From Hoplostethus atlanticus (Eukaryota > Chordata > Actinopteri > Trachichthyiformes > Trachichthyidae): a stretch of 64,000 bases of DNA. This document shows, in pieces, positions 1-10,385 of the stretch. The stretch covers positions 372,001 through 436,000 of the forward strand of contig JAXDDX010000060.1 in the NCBI GenBank assembly GCA_034670405.1, in the 5' to 3' direction. Under the pieces are notes generated by a model. That model worked only from the letters and a program-made list of their open reading frames with translations, did not search any database and was not told where the DNA came from. Within the stretch, counting starts at the first letter, position 1. Each line of letters opens with the position of its first letter. The translations under genes were made by a program, and so were the position numbers.

Positions 1-447
1 GAATCTATTCCACTGGCTACAGTATCTGGAATACCAATCCCAATCATAAGGGTGGGGAAGAGGAGGCCAATGCTGATACATTATGGTGGAGAATAAAAGG
101 AGTTTTAAAATGGAGTAATTCAGGAGGGCCTTAGAGGTCCAGTCTGTGATCAAGCATAAACAAACTGAAGCCCTGCTGCAAAGAACACAACATGGGTGTG
201 AACTCTCTGTTCCCCAATTGGTTGACAGAGCGATTGATACAAGGACTAACACTATGTGACTGTTTTATGTTTTAGAGTTGTCAAAGATTTGATGACTTCA
301 AGCGGTAAAAAGACCTGTGATTTATGATGGGGTTTAAAAAAGGCAAACTTAACACCTACAAGTCAAACTCTTCTGTGAATATACCCACTTTCTTTTATGG
401 AAAACATTTTTTTTTAATCAGAGCCACTGTTTCCTCCTGGTTGTAAC

Positions 448-757
448 CAGGGTTGGGAATATTAACCTTAAAAATGTAACATATTTCTGATTACCTGCTT
501 AAAAGTGATCAAATATAATTGAATTACTCAGTAACTATGGAAGAGGAAGTTTAACATGATTTGATCACGTATCACCTAGAGCCATTATTTCAAGTTTTGT
601 CACGTTTGTGTCTTTAGTGTTTTTCCTAGTGTTTTGCACTAATAACCCATTTTTTTATACAGATGTTTATGTATCTGATTGTGTTCAGTCACTAGATGAG
701 ATACTGTGTGTAATTGCAGGAATCATGTTACATGTAATTTATTACTCCCCAACCCTG
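448..757. mobile_element. hAT-like MITE with 8-bp target-site duplication
   Basis: The two ends are inverted copies: CAGGGTTGGG at 448 and CCCAACCCTG ending at 757. The 8 bases outside each end are gttgtaac (440-447) and gttgtagc (758-765), a 7/8 match, as expected for a hAT target-site duplication. The element is about 310 bp and has no transposase, so it is non-autonomous. The CAGxGTTGGG terminus followed by AT-rich sequence with 'atgtaa' words is typical of hAT MITEs in fish. The family name is not assigned. Confidence 0.75.
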
Positions 758-2587
758 GTTGTAGCGTGGGTGTCATGTTGCTGCTACTTTGCAAAGATGT
801 GAGATAGAGGGTGGATCTACGGTAGTTTACAGTAACTACTCAGGTAGAAATACTAAGAACAACCAGCTTCTTTCCGCCTTGACTTCCAATTCTACAGCAT
901 CTGCAATATTACACAGCACTATAGTGAGAAACGCCAACGCATCATGCCCCATTTTGACAGATTTACCAGGACATTTTTAACGTGCCTTCAAAGCTTACTG
1001 TCAACCAAAGGTTTAGTGTCATCCTGTTAGTAGTGCTTCCCCTCCTCTTGTCACTACGCTGTGCTATTTGGTTAAAGCTTTGCATGTGAGTCTGATTAGT
1101 GAGCGATGTGTTGGGGTGATGTCCTCACACCCCGGCTTCTGAAAACATCCTCATAGAGATTAGTATTTCCTTATCGAGTGTTCAGTTTAGTTTGACGTCG
1201 AGTCCTTTGGCTGCAAATGTCAGTACCTTTTTTTTGTTTTGTTTTTTTTGTTTGTTTTTTCAAAATTTGTCACGCATAAAATGCCCATTAGCTGATGTGT
1301 GTAGTATCAAGTGACCTTACTATAGTTAATTTCATCAAATATAACTTAAGTGAACAGTGAATGCCTAAATGTATAAAATATGTGCTGGTGTTCATTCAGT
1401 CATAATCCCAGGTGTGATGTAATCATGACCTGAATCTCATATATATGAGCACCTCAGTAACGGTATCACACATTGTTGGTTGTGAACAAAAATGCTCATA
1501 GTTTCCAAGGAAATAGATTGTTTATGTCTATATATATATTTCATATATGGCTAGTGACATTCACTTTTGCAGTTTAGCCACTTAAATATGTAAAAAGTTC
1601 AATTACGTAAATGTTTTAATTGATATTGAAATACAGAACTATCTCCCTGCATAGGTATCGTTATAAACTGGGATCTTTTTTCATTTCACACCAATGGAGG
1701 CTGCATGAGCAGAGCCTTACCGCTGTACAGAAATGGTTTTCAATCTGCTTAAAAAAAAAGAAGACATTGAGGTCAGTTGTAACAAATATTATCAGGAAAC
1801 TGTTTACCAAATTCTAGTTTTTGTTCATCATAATTCAGTTGGAACTACTTTTGACTGTTAAACGAGCCTGGATTAATCTTCAATACAGAAAGAAAAAACG
1901 TCTTGATAATATTCATAAACAAATGATCCATGTCAACTTGGTGCTTTTGTGCTGCTTCCATGTTTTCTATGGTGTTCTTTGTCTCACGAAGCTTTTTCTG
2001 TACGAGCGAGAGAGAGAGAAGAAAGCAGATACAGGCAGAGGAATGATAAAGGCCGTGCTGTGAAAATTAATGTAATGCTCTTAATACTGTTTAATGGAGG
2101 GGAAATCATCTTCACGTGTAATAATTTAGAAGAGTTTATTAGACTGTTCAAAGGAAGTAATAAACCACAAAAATGATAGTCTGTACTGTCTTGTTTTTAT
2201 CTACTGGCAAAGAGAAAAGCAAAAAAATCCCATTTAATTTTAAATACTCATTCAGTGTGGATTGAATATTTCAATTATTACAAAATACAGTTAATTAGCA
2301 ATACATAATTTGGATTAAGATTAGGCCTTGATTTTATTTTGTATACCAATATAGTGACATATATACAATTACATAAAATCTTCATTTGAACAAATATCTG
2401 CATCTGTATTTCTGAATGTTGAATGAAAATTGGGTTCATGTTCCTTTTACATTCTACTTAAATTGGGACATAAAGTTCATCTGGTAGACAGCAGCAGTTT
2501 CTTTCAACATTGTTGTGTGATGCTTGTACACCACCTGGTGGCTAGCTGTATGAGTACATTTATAATAGCGCCACCCAGGCAGAAATG

Positions 2588-2612
2588 ATTTATTTATTTA
2601 TTTATTTATTTC
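2588..2612. repeat. (TTTA)n tandem repeat
   Basis: About six tandem TTTA units, flanked by a short inverted repeat (aatgattt before, aaatcatt after), so the stretch can fold as a stem around the repeat. Confidence 0.9.
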
Positions 2613-3312
2613 AAATCATTCGTTAAAAGGCCATTGTGATTGTAATATTCCCAAAATATAGTAATGGTCTTCTCATTCTCATCTTACCATACACAAACGT
2701 CTCATCAAAGGAAGAAAAAAAAGAAGCATTTGTTGAAGCATGCCCGTGAGTCACAGCAATCAACCTCACTGCAAAAGTAGCACGTAGGATCTCGCGGAGC
2801 ACGAAAGACAAAGCAGGCTTGTGTTTTCATTACATAACCTTGGGGGTGAGTCTAGCCAAATCTCACCATGGTCTTACAGTGTAGCTGACCTTGGCTTGTT
2901 CCGGCATAAGCCACAACAGAACAGCAGGAGCGTTCTCTTAGCTTTGGTCCTCGTGCCAGCAGGGCCCCACAGTTTCCCATAAGGCCAATAGTTTAATATC
3001 TCTATCGAAGGGAAATGTCTCACCAAGAAGCTAAAAAGCGGAAGAACGCAATCCTTTTTTCCCCCTATATAAGACCAGCAAGCTACTTGTGCTACATGTG
3101 TATAGATAAAAAGCGACAGTTCTCAGCAAAGTGCAAGCATTTACTGACAGTTTACAAAAAACATTACATTTTAAGGCTTGAGTGATTTCAAGTGTTGAGG
3201 AATACGTAGCTGAAACCCCTGTTGTGTTACAAGTCTGCAGACCTGTGTAGTGGTAGACCGTCAGTTCCAAAATATGCAACTAAGCGTGGGTAGCTCTCTA
3301 GCGGATTCTCCT

Positions 3313-6221
3313 TCAGAAGTAGAGGCGGTCAGATATGGCGGCGGGCAGGTGGGTCACCAGTTGCATTCTGATCCACCAGTGAGGCTCCATGGGGTTGTAT
3401 CGCGTGTAAGGGCGCTTGGACATGATGGCGTCCGTGATGTCATCTAAAACGGGCGCCACGTCCTTCTGTCCGCTGTTGCAGTAGGAGCGCATCAGAGCCA
3501 TGTGCTGCTCAAAGTGGGCTTTCCCATAGTCCTCCTTCACGACGGAGGGCGCCTCGCTCCACAGCTTGTTGGCCGTGTTGGCCACGATGTCCCGGGTGAG
3601 GATGCCCGTGGCCACGATGAAGTTCCCCGGCTCGATGATGGAGACTTTGACCCCCCAGGCCTTCATCTCATAGCGGAGGCAATCGGAGAAGGCTTCCACG
3701 CCGTATTTAGTTACACAGTAAGGTGACCGCAGGGCGTTGCCGAACCGCCCGTACATACTGGCCAGGTTCACGACACGGCCTGCAATTACGAGACATAAGG
3801 TGTCAGAAATGTGCTCAACAGTTTTATACTCTGGTGCCACGGGACATGTAAGGATACCCCTCTCTCAAGATGTGTTGTATGATGTATGTTTGATGATACA
3901 ACAGTTTAACGCACCGCCACCATCATATTATGTAAAGTCCCAAGCAAGGGTTTTTGATTAAGCCACTGAATCATTGACTATCAGGCAAGCAGGTCCATAG
4001 TTCAACTGCCTTTAGGGACATTCTTCAATGCCTTCCCAACATGGAGCTTTACTTTACTTTACTCTACTTGTTGAACGATTTAACTGCACTGTTTTCATAG
4101 TGTCACTCATTCATAACCCAGAGAAATCCAATGTTTCTTTTGGCTGAGGATTCCTTCCATGGATAAACTCTAGATAAGATTGGCTTTTACCATTTGCAAC
4201 AGCAATACTGTATAACATATACTTTACTGTAAAAGACAATGTATATTATCATTATTACACTGCATTAAAACATGGATTCTATCATCATGTTTTATAGCAC
4301 CAAGAAGAACCTCAACTCATTTGTGGTGTTTTGTATTTTTAGACTTTAAATAAAAAGGGACACGTGACATTTCAATTTTTGTTTAGTTATTTTTCTTCAC
4401 ATTGTGGAAACAATGTGGTTTTACATTTGTCTTTCAGTTTCCCAAAATGGCTTGTTAGCATTCCTCACTGAAAGGGTGCAGCTAAGCCATTGGCTGTGTC
4501 CCTTGGTTTCAATGAGGAATGCTAACAAAGCTTATAAGCCATTTTTGCAACAAATGTGACTCATGTCCGGTGAAGAAAAACAACCAACTAAAATCCAAAA
4601 TGCCAAAGCATCCCTTTAAGCTGCAGTTTGGCGCTGCTGTTCTGACCAGTATTTGAAAAGCGTGAATCATGTTGATAATGTGCAATATGTGATTCTCCAG
4701 CTGCTGACCTTTGGCCCTGCGGATTAAGGGCAGGACGGCTTTCGTGACCCTGATGGTGCCCCACAGGTTGACCTCTGACACCTGCTTGTAGGTGTCCATG
4801 GAAGTGAACTCTACTTCTCCAAACGTCGACAGGCCGGCATTGTTCACCACAGCCCAAAGACCTGGGTCAAGAACAGTGAGAGATTGTCACAGCGGATACC
4901 GCTTCCGATTCAAAGCACCTATGGTAGCAGAGTCAGAACTCAAAGCTGTTCCCTTTCAACTTACACTCAGGTTTTTAGTTTTTTTTTTTACCAAGCTAAC
5001 ACATTTCAGTCAGGTTAGCGGCGGTAGATGCTAATGCAGTATCATTATTTACCTCTCTCTACATCCTCCAGGCTGTCTTTGATGTATTCCACAGCCTGGT
5101 TCACCTGCTCCTCACTGCAGACATCCAGCTGGACGACTTTCATGCGATCTGAATGAAATTCCTCCAGCTCCTTTGCACCGTCTCCACCCTTATCCTGTAA
5201 GAATGCCAAATTTCATGCGTGATACTTAAATTAACTATCATTACATTAAATGCCCTGAAGTGAGAAGTACTTTTCAAAATGCATAACGATAATAATAATA
5301 ACCTTGTGATACTTTATTGATGCCTGTAGGAAAATTATCTTTTTGCTTCCCCCACCCCCTCCGGGAATGTCAGAGGTCAGGGTCAGCTACAGAATTAAGG
5401 AAGGAATTAAGTATATAGGCTACTTTCCTGTCACCTTCATTGCCAGCCGATACAGGATGTTGGGATCAGTGTACCACTACGCTGCTGATCACGGGTCAGC
5501 GAAATGAGTAGATATGTTTAATCCATACCTTAAGAAGACATCCGGCAAAGACTGTGAAGCCCAGCTTGTGCAAATGTTTGGCAAGTGCATGACCAAATCC
5601 ACTATCACAGCCTGTGATGAATACAGCTTTCCCCTTCACCTAGAGAGAGAGACAGGGAGGGGAGGGGGGGGGAGTACTGTATTGTGTAACAATTTTACCA
5701 ACATAAATATATCGAGAATACAAGTGGACTGTGGAAAAGTTTCCATCAGCCACTACCTGCAAATATTGCATATGATATGTTACAGAAACATAACTAAAGT
5801 ATACTTAAGAGTATATACACATCATGTTTACAATAATGTTACATCGTTTAACAATTTAGAAACAGCTTAGAGACAGCCATAATGAAAACTATAACCTATG
5901 GAATATTACTATAAGGTTATCTTTGCTATAATTTTTGACCTATAGAGCTGCGTTTTTTTATTTTTTCCGTCAGGGAGACATCAACAGTCAGTCCATACTG
6001 TCCATTACCTCAACCAGTCCTCTGGGGATCCGAGGCGTCGCAACATACACCACAAAAACTAAATACAACATAACTATGCACTCGGTTACACTCGTCTCCG
6101 GAAACCCACAAAACCTCGCCACGACATTTAGTAACGCGGGTAGTCCAAACCCCAACACAACAGTCAGAAATACTGAAAATGACACCAGAAGTCCCACTCG
6201 AAGCGACGTGAGTTGGGCCAT
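3313..6221 (-). CDS. bdh1: 3-hydroxybutyrate dehydrogenase type 1-like short-chain dehydrogenase, five coding exons
   Basis: Coding exons on the minus strand are 6009-6221, 5529-5639, 5053-5194, 4709-4861 and 3313-3779. All have GT-AG borders and matching phases, giving 1086 nt and 361 aa. The classical SDR signature is complete: TGCDSGFG at residues 80-87 (NAD cofactor loop), NNAG at 162-165, catalytic Ser214, and YCVTK with Tyr227 and Lys231. The C-terminal half ([17 protein letters not shown], then LPAAISD) follows the BDH1 pattern. BDH1 interconverts 3-hydroxybutyrate and acetoacetate with NAD. The first exon encodes two hydrophobic segments (about residues 8-33 and 45-62) instead of an obvious mitochondrial presequence, so membrane anchoring is possible. 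The family's usual length is about 343 aa. The start was chosen as the first ATG of the exon that splices in frame. The symbol rests on similarity from memory; a close fish paralogue in the same SDR group is the main alternative. Confidence 0.85.
5307..5420. repeat. Interspersed repeat fragment (fish 'TTTATTGAT' type retroelement tail) in bdh1 intron 2
   Basis: The stretch begins with a TACTTTATTGATgcc-like word, followed by CCCCCACCCC and then gtcagctacagaa (5382-5394). The same word gtcagctacagaa recurs at 41737-41749 in a similar context. This word order is typical of a widespread fish retroelement tail. I cannot name the family from the fragment. Confidence 0.5.
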
Positions 6222-6589
6222 CTTGACGGAATGGTGTGTTTACTTTCCTAACGCGGCGCTCTACATCATCGTGGGGTCACGCCCCCTGTATCAAATCACC
6301 ACAGAGTGGGGGGTTGTGGTGCATTCGAGTACTATGCGAAATGGTAAAGAAAAAAGTGTTTATTTCAAAATACCGTTCTCGTCATATGGTAGTAACCATC
6401 GGAACAACTCCTCAATGAGTGATACATTTTAGTTTGTTTTACAGCAAAGCAAACATTACAGTGTAAACCAGAAACGAAAAATTCAGAAAGTGCCATGTCG
6501 TGCCTTTGCATTTTAAGGGTTAAAAGCACAAAATAACGCGAGATCATGTGATGAAATTAATTTATTTTAGTGAAATTGTATTGGAGCAT

Positions 6590-6660
6590 ACGGAAGCGTA
6601 ATGTAATGCATTTACTTGAGAAAAAAAAATCTGCTCTGTTTTTCTGAATTAACGAGATAC
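6590..6660 (+). repeat. Left terminal inverted repeat of the outer element
   Basis: It pairs with 12985-13047 in inverted orientation. Shared words in order are ACGGAAGCGTAATG, ACTTGAGAAAAA and CTGTTTTTCTGAATTA. The left copy carries an extra TAAT-type insertion after GCGTAATG. Confidence 0.7.
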
Positions 6661-6695
6661 CTCAAAATCCTGCGAGAAGCTCTCACCTGCATGGT

Positions 6696-7080
6696 ACGGA
6701 AGCCGAGAACGGCCGTGCTTGCAATTATTGTTTTAATGCAGTGATCTCCAGATAACAAAGCTCGTTTTCTCGTGATAACGGGTTAATTTATCTCGTTATC
6801 TCGAGAAAACAAAAGGCCGATTTCCATTACAACACGGGCCTGTACACGTAGCCTACTGTACGCGAGCTGCGGAAAAGTAGATTAATATGTAGTCTAACAG
6901 GCAAAAATGAGTCGAATTGACTGACTGACAGCAACTAACATTATAGTACAGGCATTTTGTGAGAAAAGAGGGGAGAACCTCCCACAAATTGCAACAGAAA
7001 ATCTCTCAACTGTTTATTACTCGTAAAGGTCTCCTATATGACACATAAAAAGTCTTAAGACATCCAAGTGGTGGAAAGTA
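6696..7080 (+). repeat. Left long terminal inverted repeat of the nested element
   Basis: It is inverted relative to 9629-10089. The best block is 6977-7014 (37 of 38 bases identical to the reverse complement of 9692-9730). The remainder is diverged, with indels. Confidence 0.65.
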
Positions 7081-7386
7081 TTTTTTTTATCATACCCTGG
7101 TAACATGTTTTTTCTTCCAAAAATAATATTTTAAGGCTTTAAAATTTTAAAGCTTAGTATACTTTTATACAAGGCAACATAAATTGGCAGTAATGAACAT
7201 AAATGTAGGCACTGATTAACAAAAATCTAAAACAATATTATTAAAATATCACTTAAAATATCACTTTTATGTTACTTTCAAAATATTTGTGACTGGTAAA
7301 TTGGCACTTATCAACATGTTGGCACTGATGAACATAAACTTAAAGATGTTAACTTTTAAGTAAAACTTAAACATTGCTGGTCATCA

Positions 7387-8611
7387 TCAGTAGGTGCCTG
7401 GCTCATCTTCATCGTCTTCATCATCTTCATCGCATGCAGCCTGAGATGAGTTTGCACACCCCAATCCTTTGCAGTTGCTACATGCAACAGAGCACTCAAA
7501 TCTGTGCACCTCCTGGTACGGGCAGCAGAATCCAAGCTGGTGAAGAGTATCGATTAGAAAGCGTGATGCAAAGTGGTGGTGCAGTTGGACCCCAAGCCCA
7601 ATCTGTAGTGGTGCCAGAATAACCTTTTGGTCTGGTTGCCTGCATGATTGCCTGTCCAATGGAGGCAGTTTTCATGCTGATGTTTTTGCCCACAAGCAGC
7701 CCTTTTAGTAGAACTCTGAGACTTTCTGGAAGAAAGTTGTTTGCATCCTCTTCAGACTTTAGTGAGTCACAGTCAGGATATACATCATGGGATGTTTCCA
7801 CTAATTTTATGTCATCTTTGATCAGTTTTGCAGCAGTTTCAATTACCCTCTTCTTCTCTGTTTCAGGATCAGCTTCCCTGTGAGCATAAAAGTCCTGAAG
7901 GATTGCTTTGGCTGTGCTCCTGAAAGTAACCACATTTGGCTTCCCATTAATGTTGGTTTCAATTATTCTCTCACCGAAATGTTCCTTCAGTTTTGACTGC
8001 ATGTGTGTGTAGCTATATGCTTGAAGTCCTGAGCCTTGAAGATTGTCTTCCATCCGGCTAACAAGATCATTGATTGTGATCTGTTCATCATCATTTTCTT
8101 TGAGGAAGTTCACAACTTCTAGAAAGGCTTTGACTCTTTCTTTGTCTTGTGGTCGAGCCTTCACTGCAGCTGCCCAGTCATCTTCTCTTTCATCACAAGA
8201 TTTCAAGACTGTGTCCTTGAACTCAACCGTCCTCACTGGGAATACAGGCACATCAGAACTCTTCTTCTTGGTACCAACCTGCACTGACCTCCCACAGAAC
8301 AGACAGTTTCTGTCATAATGGAACTCTTTATCAGCTGAGCGTAGAACACGGCTGTCAATTTCTGTATCACATTCTTTTTCTTGTTGCTTCTCCTTCAGCG
8401 TTTTTGCTATTTGTTGTGGATTAGTATATTTCTTGCAGCAGACTTGATGAACCAGTTCCCCAGGTGATGTATGGATGTCATCCTCTCGAGATGCACTTGC
8501 TCGATTGATGGCGTCACTCCCCTTTTTAGTAAGGGTGGATGTTAGCTGTTCTCCCTCTGCGGGCTCCTTACAGATGGCACATTGCGGAGGGTCACTGATT
8601 GTTGCACTCAT
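7387..8611 (-). pseudogene. Transposon-borne zinc-cluster protein, frameshifted and internally shortened
   Basis: The frame opens at ATG 8611 and runs to about 7625. There, one extra A in an AAAA run moves the reading to a second frame that continues to a stop at 7387 (about 400 codons in all). N-terminal features are CAICKEP (Cys-x2-Cys), HQVCC and NCLFC, a likely zinc-binding cluster in the first about 110 residues. The middle is charged and helical. The segment after the frameshift (LAPLQIGLGVQLHHHF, then SRFLIDTLHQLGFC) resembles a multi-copy family of large uncharacterised proteins in fish and cnidarians, as I remember it. The end, CSNCKGLGC plus an acidic run, looks like the Cys-rich far C-terminus of such proteins joined directly to the N-terminal part, suggesting an internal deletion. 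Function is unknown; no catalytic motif was seen. Confidence 0.55.
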
Positions 8612-9220
8612 AGTGCTAAAATCACCAACAGAAGATGAACATTAATTTTTACAGTACAGTAACTGAAAACTAACCGCTGCAAACTTAACTAAATGCAAAT
8701 TTTGTCAATTCAACTTGATAATTTTTGCAATAATCCTGTTCCCATGAATATTGCAAATCACTCAATTTGTTAACTCTTAAGGTTTTGAACATTACGATGA
8801 TACAAGGCTACCTAACAAATTAGATGCCATTAAAGCAAACTAGAAATATCATAGTAAGAGTCTGTCTCTCTATGTTATGCATATCAAGCTAATCACTTAT
8901 GTCAACAACACAATCATACCACATACAGTACTGGTAGCTAGCTTAGTTAGCTAGCTAGTGTTAGCTAAATATAAAGCAGGCTAATTTGATGGTACATGAT
9001 AATAACACATACTCTTTCACACAACAGTCATGAATGTGCAGATAATATATTGTTGAAATATATGAATTTGATGACACTTACAAGATAATACATGTATCAG
9101 ATCATGCTGTGTAAAATAATATCCCTGAGTGGTGACACTAATGATATTGGAAGCATGGTCCACAGTAAATGTATACCTGACAGTGAGAGTTGATAAGAAA
9201 CAAAGGTTCCTATGAGATTT

Positions 9221-9440
9221 CATAGGAAATGCATGCAGGTATTTTTGACCCACTTATGGAAGCTTGGGCTAGTAATACAAAAACTATAATTACTTAAAAA
9301 GAATAAAAGGTAAATAATAAAATTTAAATGGTCTGAAATCATTTTTAGGAATACCTGGAATATGAAATGATAAAAACCTTTCATTGCAACAAAACAAACC
9401 CACCAGGTCATTTTGACCCACTTACCTGTATGCATCTATG
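9221..9440. mobile_element. Small inverted-repeat element (MITE-like) inside the nested transposon
   Basis: CATAGGAAATGCATGCAGGTA at the left (9221-9241) pairs with TACCTGTATGCATCTATG at the right (9423-9440). The word TTTTGACCCACTTA lies just inside both ends (about 9243 and 9411), in direct orientation. The unit is about 220 bp and AT-rich, with no coding capacity recognised. It would be a third layer of nesting. Confidence 0.4.
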
Positions 9441-9628
9441 GGAATTTCCTTTTACACATGCATTGTACTGCATCAAATTCCATGTCTCCTTTAAACAGTT
9501 TCTGGTTGACTGTGGACAGTACTGAACCCTTTGTGTGATATCAGACAAGAAGACATGCATAAAAACATTTTTTTATAATGAGCGTCAATGGAAAATTGGG
9601 GCATCACGAATTTGAGTATTTTTCAATA

Positions 9629-10089
9629 TTTTCCACCACTTTGATTTCTTAAGACTTTTGATATATTATGAAGGACATATCTATGAGATTAGAACAGTTG
9701 AAAGATTTTCTGTTGCAATTTGTGGGAGGTCATATCGTATAATGCCTGTACTATTAGTTTGCTAACGTGTTTTCCCACACAGTGTAATTTATACATTTGA
9801 GTAGTTTGGACGCCACCATTCTGTTTAAATTCGCAAGAGTGGACCATGACACACACTTCTCTGTGGGGTGGGTTTGGGAGTTGATCAATGGGAGTGATGC
9901 GATAATGGGTACTCCTTGATCTGACATTTTCAGTTTAAATCAGTTGCCATAATTTGAAAAGACGCCATCTATGCATGCTGGCATGACACTCCTGACCTCT
10001 GATAAACTATAAGTAATAAGAGGAAACGACCTTTTGTTTTCTCGTGATCACGGGTTGATTATCTCGTGACTCGAGATAACGGCTTCCGT
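9629..10089 (-). repeat. Right long terminal inverted repeat of the nested element
   Basis: Counterpart of 6696-7080. It includes CTCGTGATCACGGG and CTCGAGATAACGG near the tip, matching the CTCGTGATAACGGG word on the left side. Confidence 0.65.
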
Positions 10090-10385
10090 AGTTCTAGGCT
10101 TTCGTAGAGTACGGTTGCTGCTGCTAATCAGCCTGACCCTCCAACAGTGCTATATTATTTCAAGTACGGGGTCAATACAGGTAAGGTATCTAAGGTATTT
10201 GTTACGTGCCAAATTATGTCAGCTAACTGTTCGCTTGACCACATGTAACGGAAGAGAGCAAACGAAATGACCATTGGCACCATTGACCAATGACTCGCTA
10301 GGCACGATAATCTAGCTAATGTTCGAGCCTCTATCTTTCCACTGTACCACACAGTCTAGCAGGTTAGCAATAGCTGTTTATAAAC

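Larger units (their letters stand above)
1..3312. other. Intergenic region left of bdh1; no gene recognised
   Basis: No open frame here resembles a known protein and none shows consistent splice signals. The stretch is AT-rich. It contains a small hAT-like MITE (448-757) and a TTTA tandem repeat (about 2588-2612) flanked by a short inverted repeat, aatgattt/aaatcatt. The right part, from roughly 2590 to 3312, is probably 3' untranslated or flanking DNA of bdh1, which is transcribed leftward. The only AATAAA-like words on the minus strand that I noted are inside the TTTA repeat. Confidence 0.6.
6696..10089. mobile_element. Nested element with about 400-bp imperfect terminal inverted repeats
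   Basis: The left end is ACGGAAGCCG at 6696. The right end is CGGCTTCCGT finishing at 10089, its exact inverse. The repeats continue inward: CGAGAAAACAAAAGG occurs near 6810 and, inverted, near 10035. A 38-bp block at 6977-7014 matches 9692-9730 inverted with one mismatch, and AGTCTTAAGA followed by AGTGGTGGAAA (about 7052-7078) pairs with 9630-9658. The long TIRs therefore span about 6696-7080 and 9629-10089. Both ends also hold a near-palindrome rich in CTCGTTATCTCGAG words. The cargo is one minus-strand ORF (7387-8611). Flanks are ggTA and TAgt, so a 2-bp TA duplication is possible. Confidence 0.65.

Noticed and set aside
4509..4708. Extension of bdh1 exon 4 into the following sequence
   Set aside because: The donor at 4708 (AAAG/GTCAGC) joins in phase with exon 5, and the read-through peptide is unlike SDR proteins.
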